In this document: piece after piece, positions 45,458 to 54,109 of the stretch
How positions within the stretch are numbered: position 1 is the first letter of the stretch
How the letters are laid out: each line of letters opens with the position of its first letter
Assembly: GCF_900890425.1 (NCBI RefSeq)
Contig: NZ_CAAHFG010000001.1
Span: forward strand, 2,046,001 to 2,110,000
Length of the DNA stretch: 64,000 bases
Direction of reading: 5' to 3'
Source: Pontiella desulfatans
GTDB taxonomy: Bacteria; Verrucomicrobiota; Kiritimatiellia; Kiritimatiellales; Pontiellaceae
The notes under the pieces: model-generated
What the model was told of the DNA's origin: nothing
Databases searched by the model: none
What the model saw: the letters and a program-made list of their open reading frames with translations, nothing else
Position numbers and translations under genes: made by a program

Positions 45458-47230
45458 CTATTCAAATTTGTTTCGCGATCCCGATACGCTTTCACATTTC
45501 GTCAGTTGAATCGCAGAATCCCGTTTCATGCTGCTCGAAAAGGTATTCCCGTCTACCCGCATGTCTTTACTTTCCCCGATCTGGATCGCCGGAACGTCGG
45601 AGGCCGTTGCACGCCGGATCGTGTTATCGCGGACTGCTCCACCAACAATGTTCTCCAACATAATTTCCGGCCCCTCTCCATCGGTGATCGTATTATTCTC
45701 GATCGTGATATCTTCGGCAAAGGCACCGCGCCCATTGGTATAGACTCTGAAGGAGTGCCTATTGACATTGCGCATGATGTTGTTGCGGATGATGGTATCA
45801 CCAGGAAAGGGCCCTTCATAAAATGAGCCGACCTCATTATTCAACTGGACCCCGGCTCCACCCTCCACGGTGTTGCCTTCGAAGAGTCCACCATTGCATC
45901 TCGCCAACAGCGAAAAGCGCCGCTGGGGACCGAAATAGTTGTTCCGCACAATATAGTCCTTCCCGCATTGATCCATATTATAGAGCCCGGTAAGCACCAT
46001 CTTATCCTGCCCGCCGGGAAACAGCCCCGGTTTGGAATAGGTGCGATTCCGGTCGAACAACCCAAGCTCCGGAATGGGTTTATTCAGCGTAATCACCGAG
46101 AAGCCCCGTCCCCCGACGATTCCTTTTATATGCGGATGAGGTTCCACCGAACGCACCTTTAGATCATTGACAATCGTGCCGGACTTCGGGGTGTAGGCCA
46201 TCAATACATCGCCCTCTGCGGGGGCCCCGCCTCCGATCAAATACCGCTTGCTCCCGAGATCCTCGATCACCCAATACGGACAGACGGAAACATTGATCGA
46301 GTCATCCATCATACCCTCTATATGACACCCCTCGATAATCGGCCCCACCGCGTTATGCTTGCAGTGGAAACCGTCCTTGATCGTACTGATCAGTCGATCG
46401 GAATCCGGCTTGAACGTGATTTTCGCCCCTTTGACATAGACCCGCCCTTTATTTCCGCCAAAGGAGTGGGTCATGCCGTATTTGGTGCCATGAAACGCGT
46501 AATTCTCCAAAAGGATGTCACTGCTGGAGCTGACCGAAATACTGGCCGCCCCACCCGCATAGTTGAGGGCAAACACGAACCGATCGCCCACCTCTATATT
46601 TTGGCAGGTTCGCCCCCTTAATTGAATACGTAGGAGTCCCGCTTCACCACTCTCCTCCGTGATGTTCACTATTGTGAAATGATCCGGCCCGCCCCGCTTG
46701 AGTTTCCGTTCGTCCGGGTGAATCAGAAAGCCAATCTCATCCCATATCTTTCGCCTCATTTTTTCGCCCACTTGAAGCGGATTGTCATAGCCGTCGTGAA
46801 GCTGCAGTAGGAATGAACCTTCACGGTGGTCAACGCGGGTTATGGTTCCCTGGGTATAGGCCAACGGCGCACAATCAAACGAAAAGTCGCGCATCATAAT
46901 CCTGGAGCAGCTCGAAATGTTAAGGAACGCGTTGTATGGATTATTGATGATCTGTGCGCCATTCCCTTCCAACGCAATACCCGACACGCCGTCCAGGTTG
47001 ATCTGAGCCCCCCCGCGGAAACGATCAAGCCGGTAGCTTTTTTCATCGAAGACCACGGAGCTGCCGTAGCCGGCGGCAACAGCGGCCTCCACGGCTTTTC
47101 GAACCGCCGGTCCATCATCGGTTACCCCGTCGCCCACCGCGCCGAAATCCGCCACATGGAAGGGTCGCCCACTCCCTGCCGACGCAACCAGGCAAAGTCC
47201 TGCAACAATTACACTTGCCCAAAAACTCAT
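45458..47230 (-). CDS. Secreted beta-helix protein (pectate lyase superfamily-like)
   Basis: About 590 residues. Two in-frame ATGs (47242 and 47230) follow AAAGGA; 47230 gives the signal peptide MSFWASVIVAGLCLVASA. Unlike its two relatives at 38684 and 40471 it has no lipobox, so it should be released into the periplasm or medium. FHVADFGAVGDGVTDDGPAV opens the helix; coils include DGFHCKHNAVGPIIEGCHIE, MDDSINVS and YIVRNNYFGPQRRFSLLAR. The motif HCKxNxVGPxIExC is shared by all three and may mark the active groove. It sits between the MFS transporter (29 bases) and a sulfatase (14 bases), so it belongs to the same transcript. Confidence 0.8.
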   Translation of the reverse strand: MSFWASVIVAGLCLVASAGSGRPFHVADFGAVGDGVTDDGPAVRKAVEAAVAAGYGSSVVFDEKSYRLDRFRGGAQINLDGVSGIALEGNGAQIINNPYNAFLNISSCSRIMMRDFSFDCAPLAYTQGTITRVDHREGSFLLQLHDGYDNPLQVGEKMRRKIWDEIGFLIHPDERKLKRGGPDHFTIVNITEESGEAGLLRIQLRGRTCQNIEVGDRFVFALNYAGGAASISVSSSSDILLENYAFHGTKYGMTHSFGGNKGRVYVKGAKITFKPDSDRLISTIKDGFHCKHNAVGPIIEGCHIEGMMDDSINVSVCPYWVIEDLGSKRYLIGGGAPAEGDVLMAYTPKSGTIVNDLKVRSVEPHPHIKGIVGGRGFSVITLNKPIPELGLFDRNRTYSKPGLFPGGQDKMVLTGLYNMDQCGKDYIVRNNYFGPQRRFSLLARCNGGLFEGNTVEGGAGVQLNNEVGSFYEGPFPGDTIIRNNIMRNVNRHSFRVYTNGRGAFAEDITIENNTITDGEGPEIMLENIVGGAVRDNTIRRATASDVPAIQIGESKDMRVDGNTFSSSMKRDSAIQLTKCESVSGSRNKFE

Positions 47231-47258
47231 TCCTATAAACATCCTTTGAAGGCCGAAC

Positions 47259-48737
47259 TTATTGCTCTTCCTGACCGTATTTTGCACGCAGATTGGCCAT
47301 AACCTGATGGGTGATCGGATATTTCCGTAACACGAAGAACGAGAAAAGCATCAGGATGGGGCCGACGATAAAGGTCATCAGCGCCAGCTTATCGAGCGTA
47401 TCGGCACTCTGAGTCTCTGCGCCGGAGACATAGCCGACGCCCTTGAGAATGTAGCCAGTCACAAACAGACCCAATGCACTGGCCATTTTGAGGAAAAAGG
47501 AGAAGCCGGCAGCATAGCGGCCTTCGGTTACTTCACCGGTTTTCAATCTTTTCACGAGCGACAGGTCGGCAATCATGGCCGTAGCCAGCGGAACAATAAT
47601 GCCGCACCCGGCCCACCACATGGTCTGAAATAGGCCGAACACCACGCTTGAAAGATGAAACGCCTCATCCCCGGTCATAAACAAAGGAACAGACTTCGGC
47701 GCCATCAGTCCGCCAGTAAAGATCGCCAGCAGCGCCAGACAACCGAATGATCCCATGGTCATGGCCGCATAACCGGTCTTCTTTTTGTCCAGCCGTTTTA
47801 CCAAACCGCCGAGCAGGAAGGCGCCCAGCATAAATCCAACCATGCCGCCGGTGTGCACAAAGGTTTTTTCCGGAGCGGAAAATTCCATGTATTCCACATA
47901 GGTGAACATCTGTACCTGCGAAACCACCATCATCGAAAACTGCGCCAGCCCGAAAAATCCGAAGACAAACCAGACCAGTTTGTCGGTATAAACATCTTTC
48001 AGGTCATGAACAAAGGCCTTTACATGATCTCCAGCGCTTAGCGAGTCATCTTTGACCAGCCCCTTTTCCGCAAACTTATAGGTGGCATACACACAGAGCA
48101 CAACCAACAGGGCCGCACTGACCGTTAATACCGATCCCATCGTAAGATAATTTCCCAATACCTTGGTCCCATCAATCACGGTCCCATCATCACTTACCTT
48201 GTTCGGGAAAAACAGCATCCAGCCCAAACCGCCGAAGATGATGTTGATGATCATATTAAACCCGTAGCGAACACCCTGTACCCGGGCTCGATCTTCATCG
48301 GTTCTGCACATCTCAAATCCGAGTGCAGTATGGGGAACGACAAAAACAGTAAAAGCCGTTTTAATCAGGATATTGAGGATCAGAAGGTACCAGAAGAGCG
48401 TCTTTTCACCCTGAAACGTTTCAGGAACAAACCAGACAAAGAAAAACAGCATGGCAAGAAGGAGTCCGCCAATCAGCATGTAGGGGTGCCGTCGCCCAAA
48501 CCGACTGTTCGTGCGATCGGAAATGGTGCCCATCACGGGATCGGTAATCGCATCGTAAAGGGTTGTGGCAGCAAATGCGGCTCCGGCCAACTCCGGGCTC
48601 ATCCCCATAATCTGCGTATAGAACAGCAACGCAAAATTGTTAACGCCGTTCATCGTTATCGAGGTTGCCCCCTCCCCCAAAGCATAGCCCCACAGATCGC
48701 GCGTTTTTAGTTTTTGAAATATCGTTGCAACACCCAT
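47259..48737 (-). CDS. GPH-type (MelB-like) MFS sugar:cation symporter
   Basis: A 492-residue inner-membrane protein with about 12 hydrophobic segments. GPH-family landmarks: LWGYALGEGATS near the N-terminus, DAITDPVMGTISDRTNSRFGRRHPYMLIG (the family's D-P-GxxSD-T-xxGRRxP motif at loop 2-3), and LATAMIADLS with the KRLKTGEVTEGRYAAGFSFFLK segment. Such carriers import glycosides with Na+ or H+. As the only transporter gene in this long run, and the first gene after the element at 48814, it is the natural entry route for the oligosaccharides produced by the downstream enzymes. The extra C-terminal hydrophilic loop (FTGGLMAPKSVPLFMTGDEA) is longer than in MelB. Start has AAGGAG five bases upstream. 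Confidence 0.9.
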   Translation of the reverse strand: MGVATIFQKLKTRDLWGYALGEGATSITMNGVNNFALLFYTQIMGMSPELAGAAFAATTLYDAITDPVMGTISDRTNSRFGRRHPYMLIGGLLLAMLFFFVWFVPETFQGEKTLFWYLLILNILIKTAFTVFVVPHTALGFEMCRTDEDRARVQGVRYGFNMIINIIFGGLGWMLFFPNKVSDDGTVIDGTKVLGNYLTMGSVLTVSAALLVVLCVYATYKFAEKGLVKDDSLSAGDHVKAFVHDLKDVYTDKLVWFVFGFFGLAQFSMMVVSQVQMFTYVEYMEFSAPEKTFVHTGGMVGFMLGAFLLGGLVKRLDKKKTGYAAMTMGSFGCLALLAIFTGGLMAPKSVPLFMTGDEAFHLSSVVFGLFQTMWWAGCGIIVPLATAMIADLSLVKRLKTGEVTEGRYAAGFSFFLKMASALGLFVTGYILKGVGYVSGAETQSADTLDKLALMTFIVGPILMLFSFFVLRKYPITHQVMANLRAKYGQEEQ

Positions 48738-48813
48738 TTTTTCTCCTTGCCCCTGCTCTACGTCACAGGTCTGTTAGTACGTTAATAGAAAAAGAATACC
48801 AAAAGCCGACCCT

Positions 48814-48838
48814 AGTGCCTATCCGTCAAACAACCGAG
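48814..48838 (-). promoter_or_regulatory. Conserved upstream element C
   Basis: On the + strand it reads AGTGCCTATCC, then GTCAAACAACCGAG, 77-101 bases upstream of the transporter start. It matches the 25-bp blocks at 22067, 24819 and 62091 (TATCCGTCAAAC and AACCGAG). It would drive the long 48.7-24.9 kb run. The rest of 48738-48994 shows no gene. Confidence 0.55.
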
Positions 48839-48994
48839 GCCGGGAAAAACAGTGTGGCCGGCCATCGAGTGTCTCAACGCAGGTATAAGCGGCTGTTCGA
48901 ACAGCACGATATTCCTCCATAATTTGCATTTTACGTCAACCTCACCGCATGAATCTCCCACCCGGCGATTACATCCTTCCGCCGACTGATCGGC

Positions 48995-49402
48995 TTAAAT
49001 CAGGCCCTTACGGACGGCCGTGGCGATGGCGGCGCCGGCGCTGGGCACGGCGAGTTTTTCGAGAATGCGCCGCGTGAACTGATCCACAGTATGGTAGCTG
49101 ATGTCCAACTTGGTCGCGGCTTCCTTTTTGGTCAACCCGTCTGCAAATGCGCTAAGCACTTCAATTTCCCGAGGACTCAACAACGCTTTTTCTGACGGAT
49201 TGTTGCCCGGCAGCAACGAGGACAGCACGACGCGTGAAAGGGATGGGTCAATAACAAGGCCGCCCTGATGAACCGCCATAATGGTGCGTTCAATATCGTC
49301 CAGTTCGGAACTCTTCAACACATAGCCCGCAGCCCCGTTCTGTAAAGCCTGAATGACGTGATGATAGTCGTCGCTCTGCGTCAGCATGATGATGGCCGTT
49401 TC
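48995..49402 (-). pseudogene. Truncated NarL/FixJ-type response regulator
   Basis: The C-terminal part of a response regulator: the end of a receiver domain (ETAIIMLTQSDDYHHVIQAL, then NGAAGYVLKSS with the conserved Lys), a linker, and a LuxR-type HTH (LSPREIEVLSAFADGLTKKE, YHTVDQFTRRILEKL). The first 60 or so receiver residues, including the phosphoryl-acceptor Asp, are missing. Homology stops at about 49402, where an unrelated gene fragment begins on the other strand. An ATG at 49387 could still start a protein of 130 residues with an intact HTH domain, so unregulated DNA binding is possible. No partner kinase is nearby. Confidence 0.85.
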
Positions 49403-49793
49403 AGGGAGAATTCAACACCGTGAAAAGCTGGACCCTTGAATCCACGACGGTCGACCGACCGGAGACACGGCTGGTGGAAAGCGGAAACTGGGATGGGAAA
49501 ACCATGACCGTGAAAGCAAAATCCTGGACGGACCGATATGAAACCGGAAAACCGTTAATTGCCCGCTATGCGCTTTGGCCCCTACTGGCTTCCGGAAAGC
49601 TGAAAAAGGCTCCGCTTGAGTTTGATCTGCTTGAAGACTGCGCCTTGCGTCGCGGGTGGCACGGCTTTGCTGGACAGCTATGCCCATACCGGCTGGGGCA
49701 GTGTTCCCACCCATTACCTTCGTCGACAAAGCCGGCCGCGTAAAGCTCATCACCATGCAGACCGTCAACTGGGCGCTAACTGAATTAGCCTAA
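49399..49793 (+). pseudogene. Truncated, frameshifted copy of the Tat protein at 34817
   Basis: From 49399 the + strand encodes FQGEFNTVKSWTLESTTV and LLASGKLKKAPLEFDLLEDC, matching the protein at 34817-35611 (FNGEHHTAKSWILESSIV, LIASGKLKETPLQFDLLDEC). Then about 17 codons are missing and the frame changes to AGGTALLDSYAHTGWGSVPT. A second frameshift leads to VDKAGRVKLITMQTVNWALT and the stop at 49791. The 5' half is absent, cut at the same point as the response regulator. The intact parts still look conserved, so decay is fairly recent. Confidence 0.85.
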
Positions 49794-49941
49794 AATAGTC
49801 CTCGCTCGCGCACCAGCTCGAACGGTTGTCATCGGCCTTGAACTCCGGCTTCCTGTGAAAATGTTTTCCGCTCAGCCACCCTTGTGCCATCACGCCGCGC
49901 AGTTGTGTGTCCCGCTTGTTTTCACGCGCAATTTCCCAGGC
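49792..49941 (-). pseudogene. Aldo/keto reductase fragment
   Basis: The - strand frame reads AWEIARENKRDTQLRGVMAQ, then GWLSGKHF and KADDNRSSW. This resembles the C-terminal third of aldo/keto reductases, where a G-V-x-A-x-G-x-L-x-G-K segment is followed by an Asp/Arg-rich loop. The N-terminal two thirds and the catalytic tetrad are absent. It abuts the previous pseudogene. The match is by eye and short. Confidence 0.5.
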
Positions 49942-49985
49942 CTTGGAAGTCCCTAAGGTTGCACGCTGCAAATCAGCGCAATCTT

Positions 49986-50018
49986 CATTCAATATTCCGT
50001 GTTCGTTATTCGATATCC
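49986..50018. repeat. Short GAATATTGAATG-type repeat
   Basis: Read on the - strand: ATATCGAATAACGAACACGG, then AATATTGAATG. Words of this kind (GAATATxGAAxx in tandem) are common interspersed junk repeats in related large genomes. No coding signal. Confidence 0.35.
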
Positions 50019-50028
50019 CCAAGCGTTC

Positions 50029-50057
50029 CTACAACATTTTGTAGCGGAAACTACAAA
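50029..50057 (+). promoter_or_regulatory. Three CTACAA half-sites, putative operator
   Basis: CTACAA (50029-50034), its inverse TTGTAG (50039-50044), then CTACAAA (50051-50057). The last two form a perfect 7-bp inverted repeat TTTGTAG/CTACAAA with a 6-base spacer. It lies 56-84 bases upstream of the first gene of the + strand run and may be its operator. Confidence 0.45.
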
Positions 50058-50112
50058 CCCCATAGTTTGCGGGATTGAGGACTCTATGCTTCTATAACTA
50101 TGAGTACTCTTT

Positions 50113-52509
50113 ATGAAAATATATTGGCTTTTAGCGGCGGCATCGACCTTTCTAGCAATAACCGTTTCGGGCTCGGAACCATGGCAGGCTTCATGGATCG
50201 GCGTTCATGAAAAAGAAACGGTGACGGCATCACAGAAAGCCCTGCGCGATCGGCTGGAACAGAATCCGCTTCCCAGAAAGGCCTGGCTCCGTGATGAATT
50301 CGCGAATCAATGGTTCTGCTATCGGAAAGAAGTTAAACTGTCGCAAAAACCGGCACGTGCGATTGCGCGTATTGCGGTGGATAGCAAATACTGGCTGTGG
50401 ATCAATGGGGAGTTGGTGGTGTTCGAAGGGCAGCTCAAGCGCGGCCCGACGCCGGAGGACACCTATTTTGACCGTGTGGATCTGGCGCCGTATTTAAAAG
50501 AAGGCGATAATACCGTCGCCGTGATGGTCTGGTATTTCGGGCGGCATGGATACAGCCACAAGAGCAGCGGAATGCCCGGACTAGTATTCGATGCGGAGAT
50601 CGATGGCAAGCCCCTACTGAGCGATGAAACCTGGAAGGCCATGTTGCATCCGGCATTTGGTGATACGGAAGCACCCCATCCGAACTATCGGCTACCCGAA
50701 TCCAACCTTCGCTTCGACGCGCGAAAGGATCTATCGGGCTGGCACCTGCCCGGATTCGATGATTCCGCGTGGGCGCCCGCGGAAACGTATGGCAAACCTC
50801 CCTGCGCACCCTGGAACCAATTGGAGGAGCGGCCGATTCCGTTCTGGAAGGACTTTGGTTTAAAGTCCTATCCGAATGAGGACGATTTCCCTTCGGTTTC
50901 TATGGGGGAGCCCATTGTCGCGAAGCTTCCGTACAACGCCCAAATTACGCCCTATCTAAAAATCGAAGGTCCGGCGGGAGAGGTCGTCGATATTCGAATG
51001 GACAACTATCGCGGCGGAAAGGAACCGAACGTGCGGGCGGAATATGTCAGCCGCGACGGGGTGCAGGAATACGAGAACCTAGGCTGGATGAATGGCCATG
51101 AGGTGCACTATACCCTTCCTCGAGGATTTAAAATCCACGCGCTGAAATACCGAGAGACGGGATATGACACCGAATTCACGGGCACGTTCGAATGCGATGA
51201 CGAATTCCTTAACCGGTACCGCCAGAAAGCGTTGCGAACGCTTTATATCACTATGCGCGACACCTATTACGATTGCCCCGACCGTGAACGGGCGCAATGG
51301 TGGGGCGATGTGGTGAACGAAATGGGCGAGGCATTTTATGCGCTGGACACCCGGGCCATACCGCTCGCGAGAAAGGGCATCCTTGAGTTGGTGAACTGGC
51401 AGCGGGATACGGGCGTAATCGCTTCCCCCATTCCCTCGGGCGTCTCGTTCCGCGAACTGCCGATGCAGATGCTCAATGCTGTGGGCTACTTCGGGTTCTG
51501 GACGTACTATCTCTATTCGGGCGATCTCGGAACCATTCGTACCGCATATCCGCATGTAAAGCGGTATATGGAGCTATGGGAAATCGGCAATGATGGCTTG
51601 GTCGTTCAGCGTCCCGGCGAATTCACATGGGGGGACTGGGGGGAAAACAAGGACATGGCAATCCTCTACAACGGCTGGTTCTATCTCGCGCTGAAGGGGC
51701 AGATGCTGATGGCCGAAGCGCTGGGAGAGACCGGCGATCTGCCCAGCATTTCGGCCCGGATGAAAAGCATCGAAGACCACTTCAATAAAACCTTCTGGAA
51801 CGGACGTGAATACCGGTCGGCGGAATACACCGGCGAGACCGATGACCGTGGACACGCGCTGGCCGTTCTGTCGGGGCTGGCGAAGCCGGAACAATATGAC
51901 GCGATTCGGAAGGTTTTTCGGACTCATCAACACAGCAGTCCCTATATGGAAAAATATGTGGGCGAGGCCCTCTACCGTATGCGGTTGGAAGATGATGCCA
52001 TCGCACGAACCAAAAAGCGGTTCGAAGTCATGGTGGCTCATCCCTATGCGACGCTTTGGGAGGATTGGGTCATTGGCGGCAGCGGAGGCGGAACCATCAA
52101 TCATGCCTGGAGCGGCGGTATGCTCACCCTGCTCTCACAATATGGCGCCGGCATTGCGCCGACGAGTCCGGGATTCGCGACGTATCACGTGCTGCCGCAG
52201 ATGGGATCGCTGAAAGCGATCAAAACCACCGTCCCCTCGGTGAAAGGGCATATTGAGCTGAAGCTACAAAATGAAGATGACCTTTTTTCCATGGAGCTGC
52301 TTTCACCGGAACATACCGAAGCATTCGCTGGAATTCCCCATCGAGCACTTGCTGACATAACCCGTATTCAGGTGAACGGCACGGTGGTTTGGAATCGAGG
52401 AAAAGTAATCGCTTCTGTAATGGGGTTTGAGTTTATCGAGGATGCCGAGCATTACCTCAACTTCAAGGTTCACCCGGGCCGTTGGCATATTAAGGCCCAC
52501 TATGAATAA
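50113..52509 (+). CDS. GH78-like alpha-L-rhamnosidase, secreted
   Basis: A 798-residue protein with a short signal peptide (ending ITVSGS or shortly after). N-terminal beta-sandwich domains (WQASWIGVHE, WLWINGELVVFEGQLKRGP, YLKEGDNTVAVMVWYFGRHG) bind the polymer or shape the site. The GH78 barrel has the signature DTYYDCPDRERAQWWGD, whose acidic residues include the expected general acid, and later TLWEDW and GGTINHAWSGG. It releases alpha-L-rhamnose. A complete protein, unlike the signal-less GH78 at 22638, so outside and inside versions exist. First gene of a + strand run with three sulfatases and an aldo/keto reductase. The ribosome site is weak. Confidence 0.88.
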   Translation: MKIYWLLAAASTFLAITVSGSEPWQASWIGVHEKETVTASQKALRDRLEQNPLPRKAWLRDEFANQWFCYRKEVKLSQKPARAIARIAVDSKYWLWINGELVVFEGQLKRGPTPEDTYFDRVDLAPYLKEGDNTVAVMVWYFGRHGYSHKSSGMPGLVFDAEIDGKPLLSDETWKAMLHPAFGDTEAPHPNYRLPESNLRFDARKDLSGWHLPGFDDSAWAPAETYGKPPCAPWNQLEERPIPFWKDFGLKSYPNEDDFPSVSMGEPIVAKLPYNAQITPYLKIEGPAGEVVDIRMDNYRGGKEPNVRAEYVSRDGVQEYENLGWMNGHEVHYTLPRGFKIHALKYRETGYDTEFTGTFECDDEFLNRYRQKALRTLYITMRDTYYDCPDRERAQWWGDVVNEMGEAFYALDTRAIPLARKGILELVNWQRDTGVIASPIPSGVSFRELPMQMLNAVGYFGFWTYYLYSGDLGTIRTAYPHVKRYMELWEIGNDGLVVQRPGEFTWGDWGENKDMAILYNGWFYLALKGQMLMAEALGETGDLPSISARMKSIEDHFNKTFWNGREYRSAEYTGETDDRGHALAVLSGLAKPEQYDAIRKVFRTHQHSSPYMEKYVGEALYRMRLEDDAIARTKKRFEVMVAHPYATLWEDWVIGGSGGGTINHAWSGGMLTLLSQYGAGIAPTSPGFATYHVLPQMGSLKAIKTTVPSVKGHIELKLQNEDDLFSMELLSPEHTEAFAGIPHRALADITRIQVNGTVVWNRGKVIASVMGFEFIEDAEHYLNFKVHPGRWHIKAHYE

Positions 52510-52548
52510 TGCAGAATTATTCGTTTTAAAACTACAAGGGAGAAAGCA

Positions 52549-54096
52549 ATGAACAAACGGATTATTTTAAACCTTTGGATAAAAGGTGCAGCAGTTGCCT
52601 GCCTGGCCTTATCAACTCTAAATACCTTTGCTCAGCAGCAAAACAGCCAACCTAACATCGTCGTTGTTTATACGGATGATTGGGGATATAGCGACTTAGG
52701 CATTCATGGTATTCGTGATGATATTCTAACCCCGAATATTGATCAACTCGCTCAAAGCGGAGTGTTGTTTACAGATGGCTATGTCACCGCCCCTCAATGC
52801 GCACCATCGAGAGCGGGATTTTTAACCTGTAAATATCAACAACGTTTCGGTTTTGATTCCATTCCTTCTTTACCCTTAAAGGCTGAAGAGAAAACGGTGG
52901 CTAATCATTTGAAAGGTTTTGGGTACAGAACCGGGATGATTGGGAAATGGCATCTGGATATAGGTGCTCTTGGTGGTGAATGGGCCAAGGAACATTACCC
53001 CGATGCTTTGGTTAAGAGAGGCAGCAGGGAGACGGTCGATGTAGATGCTGTTCCAGCAAACGTCAAAAAAACATACGAACCGGGACAACGTGGGTTTGAT
53101 GAATATTATTGGGGCCGAAGCAATGATTATATCGTCAACTTCCCCCCTCATCAAAACACCGAGTCGGGTGTAGCAATTACTGTAGGGGGTGACCGGGTTG
53201 ATCAAAAAACAGAGGCCAGCCTCGACTTCATTGAAAGAAATGCCAACCAAAAGAAGCCCTTCTTTTTATACACCGCTTATTATGCGCCTCATACCCCCTC
53301 GACGCCTTCAAAGCATTACCTGGATCAAATTCCAGCACAGGAATCGCAACAAAGACGAAAAGGCCTTGCGCTCATGCTGGCGGTTGATACCGGGGTTGGA
53401 AAAATCGTCAATAAACTAAAAGAGCTGAATATCTATGATAACACCATCGTACTATTTGTCAGTGACAACGGAGCTCCCCTGGCCGACTTCATCGATACCC
53501 CGGAAGGTAAAGTTGCTTATTCACTGGTCGATGAAAACCACCCTGCATACACCAAAGGCAAGCGCCTTCGTTGGGATGGCTCGCACAATGAACCGCTGAA
53601 TGGAGATAAAGGATTACTTACAGAAGGCGGCATACGGGTTCCAATGGTAATGTCCTGGCCCAACAAGATAAAGTCCGGTCAAACGTGCGGAAAACCGGTC
53701 AACACCCTCGATCTGGCTAAAACTTTTTTGAGTGCAGCGGGTGATGTGAGCACCTTGCCGGAACTGGACGGTGTTAATCTGCTGCCGTATCTCAATGGTC
53801 AGGATGATTCGGACTTGTTGCAGCGTCCTATGTTCTGGAGGTTTTATACGCAGTCAGCCGTTCGAAAAGGTAAATGGAAATTACTTCTAGTTTCAGATCA
53901 GATGGAGTTCCTGTTTGATCTGGATCAGGATAAAGAAGAGAAAAACAATGTCATTGAACAATACCCGGAAGTGGCTGGTGCGCTTAGAAAAACATTAACG
54001 ACCTGGGCGGGCAAGATGACCCCTGCCAAACTGCCATCCGGCCCGCTGCAGCCTCCGGAAGTGTTGAAATATAAACTTTATTTTTCTCAGGAATAA
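52549..54096 (+). CDS. Type I sulfatase, secreted
   Basis: A 515-residue protein with a long signal peptide (ending LNTFA) and AGGGAG upstream of the start. Formylglycine site C84 in QCAPSRAGFLTCKYQQRFGF; metal site in YTDDWGYSDLG and VSDNGAPL; IGKWHLD for Lys/His. The second half of the signature normally reads LTGK/LTGR; here a Cys replaces that Gly (LTCK), next to the modification loop. NEPLNGDKGLLTEGGIRVP is a family hallmark. It resembles the sulfatase at 55644 (KYQQRxGFDxIPxLP), so the two are paralogues inside one operon. AT-richer codon use than the GH78 before it, by eye. Confidence 0.9.
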   Translation: MNKRIILNLWIKGAAVACLALSTLNTFAQQQNSQPNIVVVYTDDWGYSDLGIHGIRDDILTPNIDQLAQSGVLFTDGYVTAPQCAPSRAGFLTCKYQQRFGFDSIPSLPLKAEEKTVANHLKGFGYRTGMIGKWHLDIGALGGEWAKEHYPDALVKRGSRETVDVDAVPANVKKTYEPGQRGFDEYYWGRSNDYIVNFPPHQNTESGVAITVGGDRVDQKTEASLDFIERNANQKKPFFLYTAYYAPHTPSTPSKHYLDQIPAQESQQRRKGLALMLAVDTGVGKIVNKLKELNIYDNTIVLFVSDNGAPLADFIDTPEGKVAYSLVDENHPAYTKGKRLRWDGSHNEPLNGDKGLLTEGGIRVPMVMSWPNKIKSGQTCGKPVNTLDLAKTFLSAAGDVSTLPELDGVNLLPYLNGQDDSDLLQRPMFWRFYTQSAVRKGKWKLLLVSDQMEFLFDLDQDKEEKNNVIEQYPEVAGALRKTLTTWAGKMTPAKLPSGPLQPPEVLKYKLYFSQE

Positions 54097-54109
54097 TTGG
54101 AGCGATACT

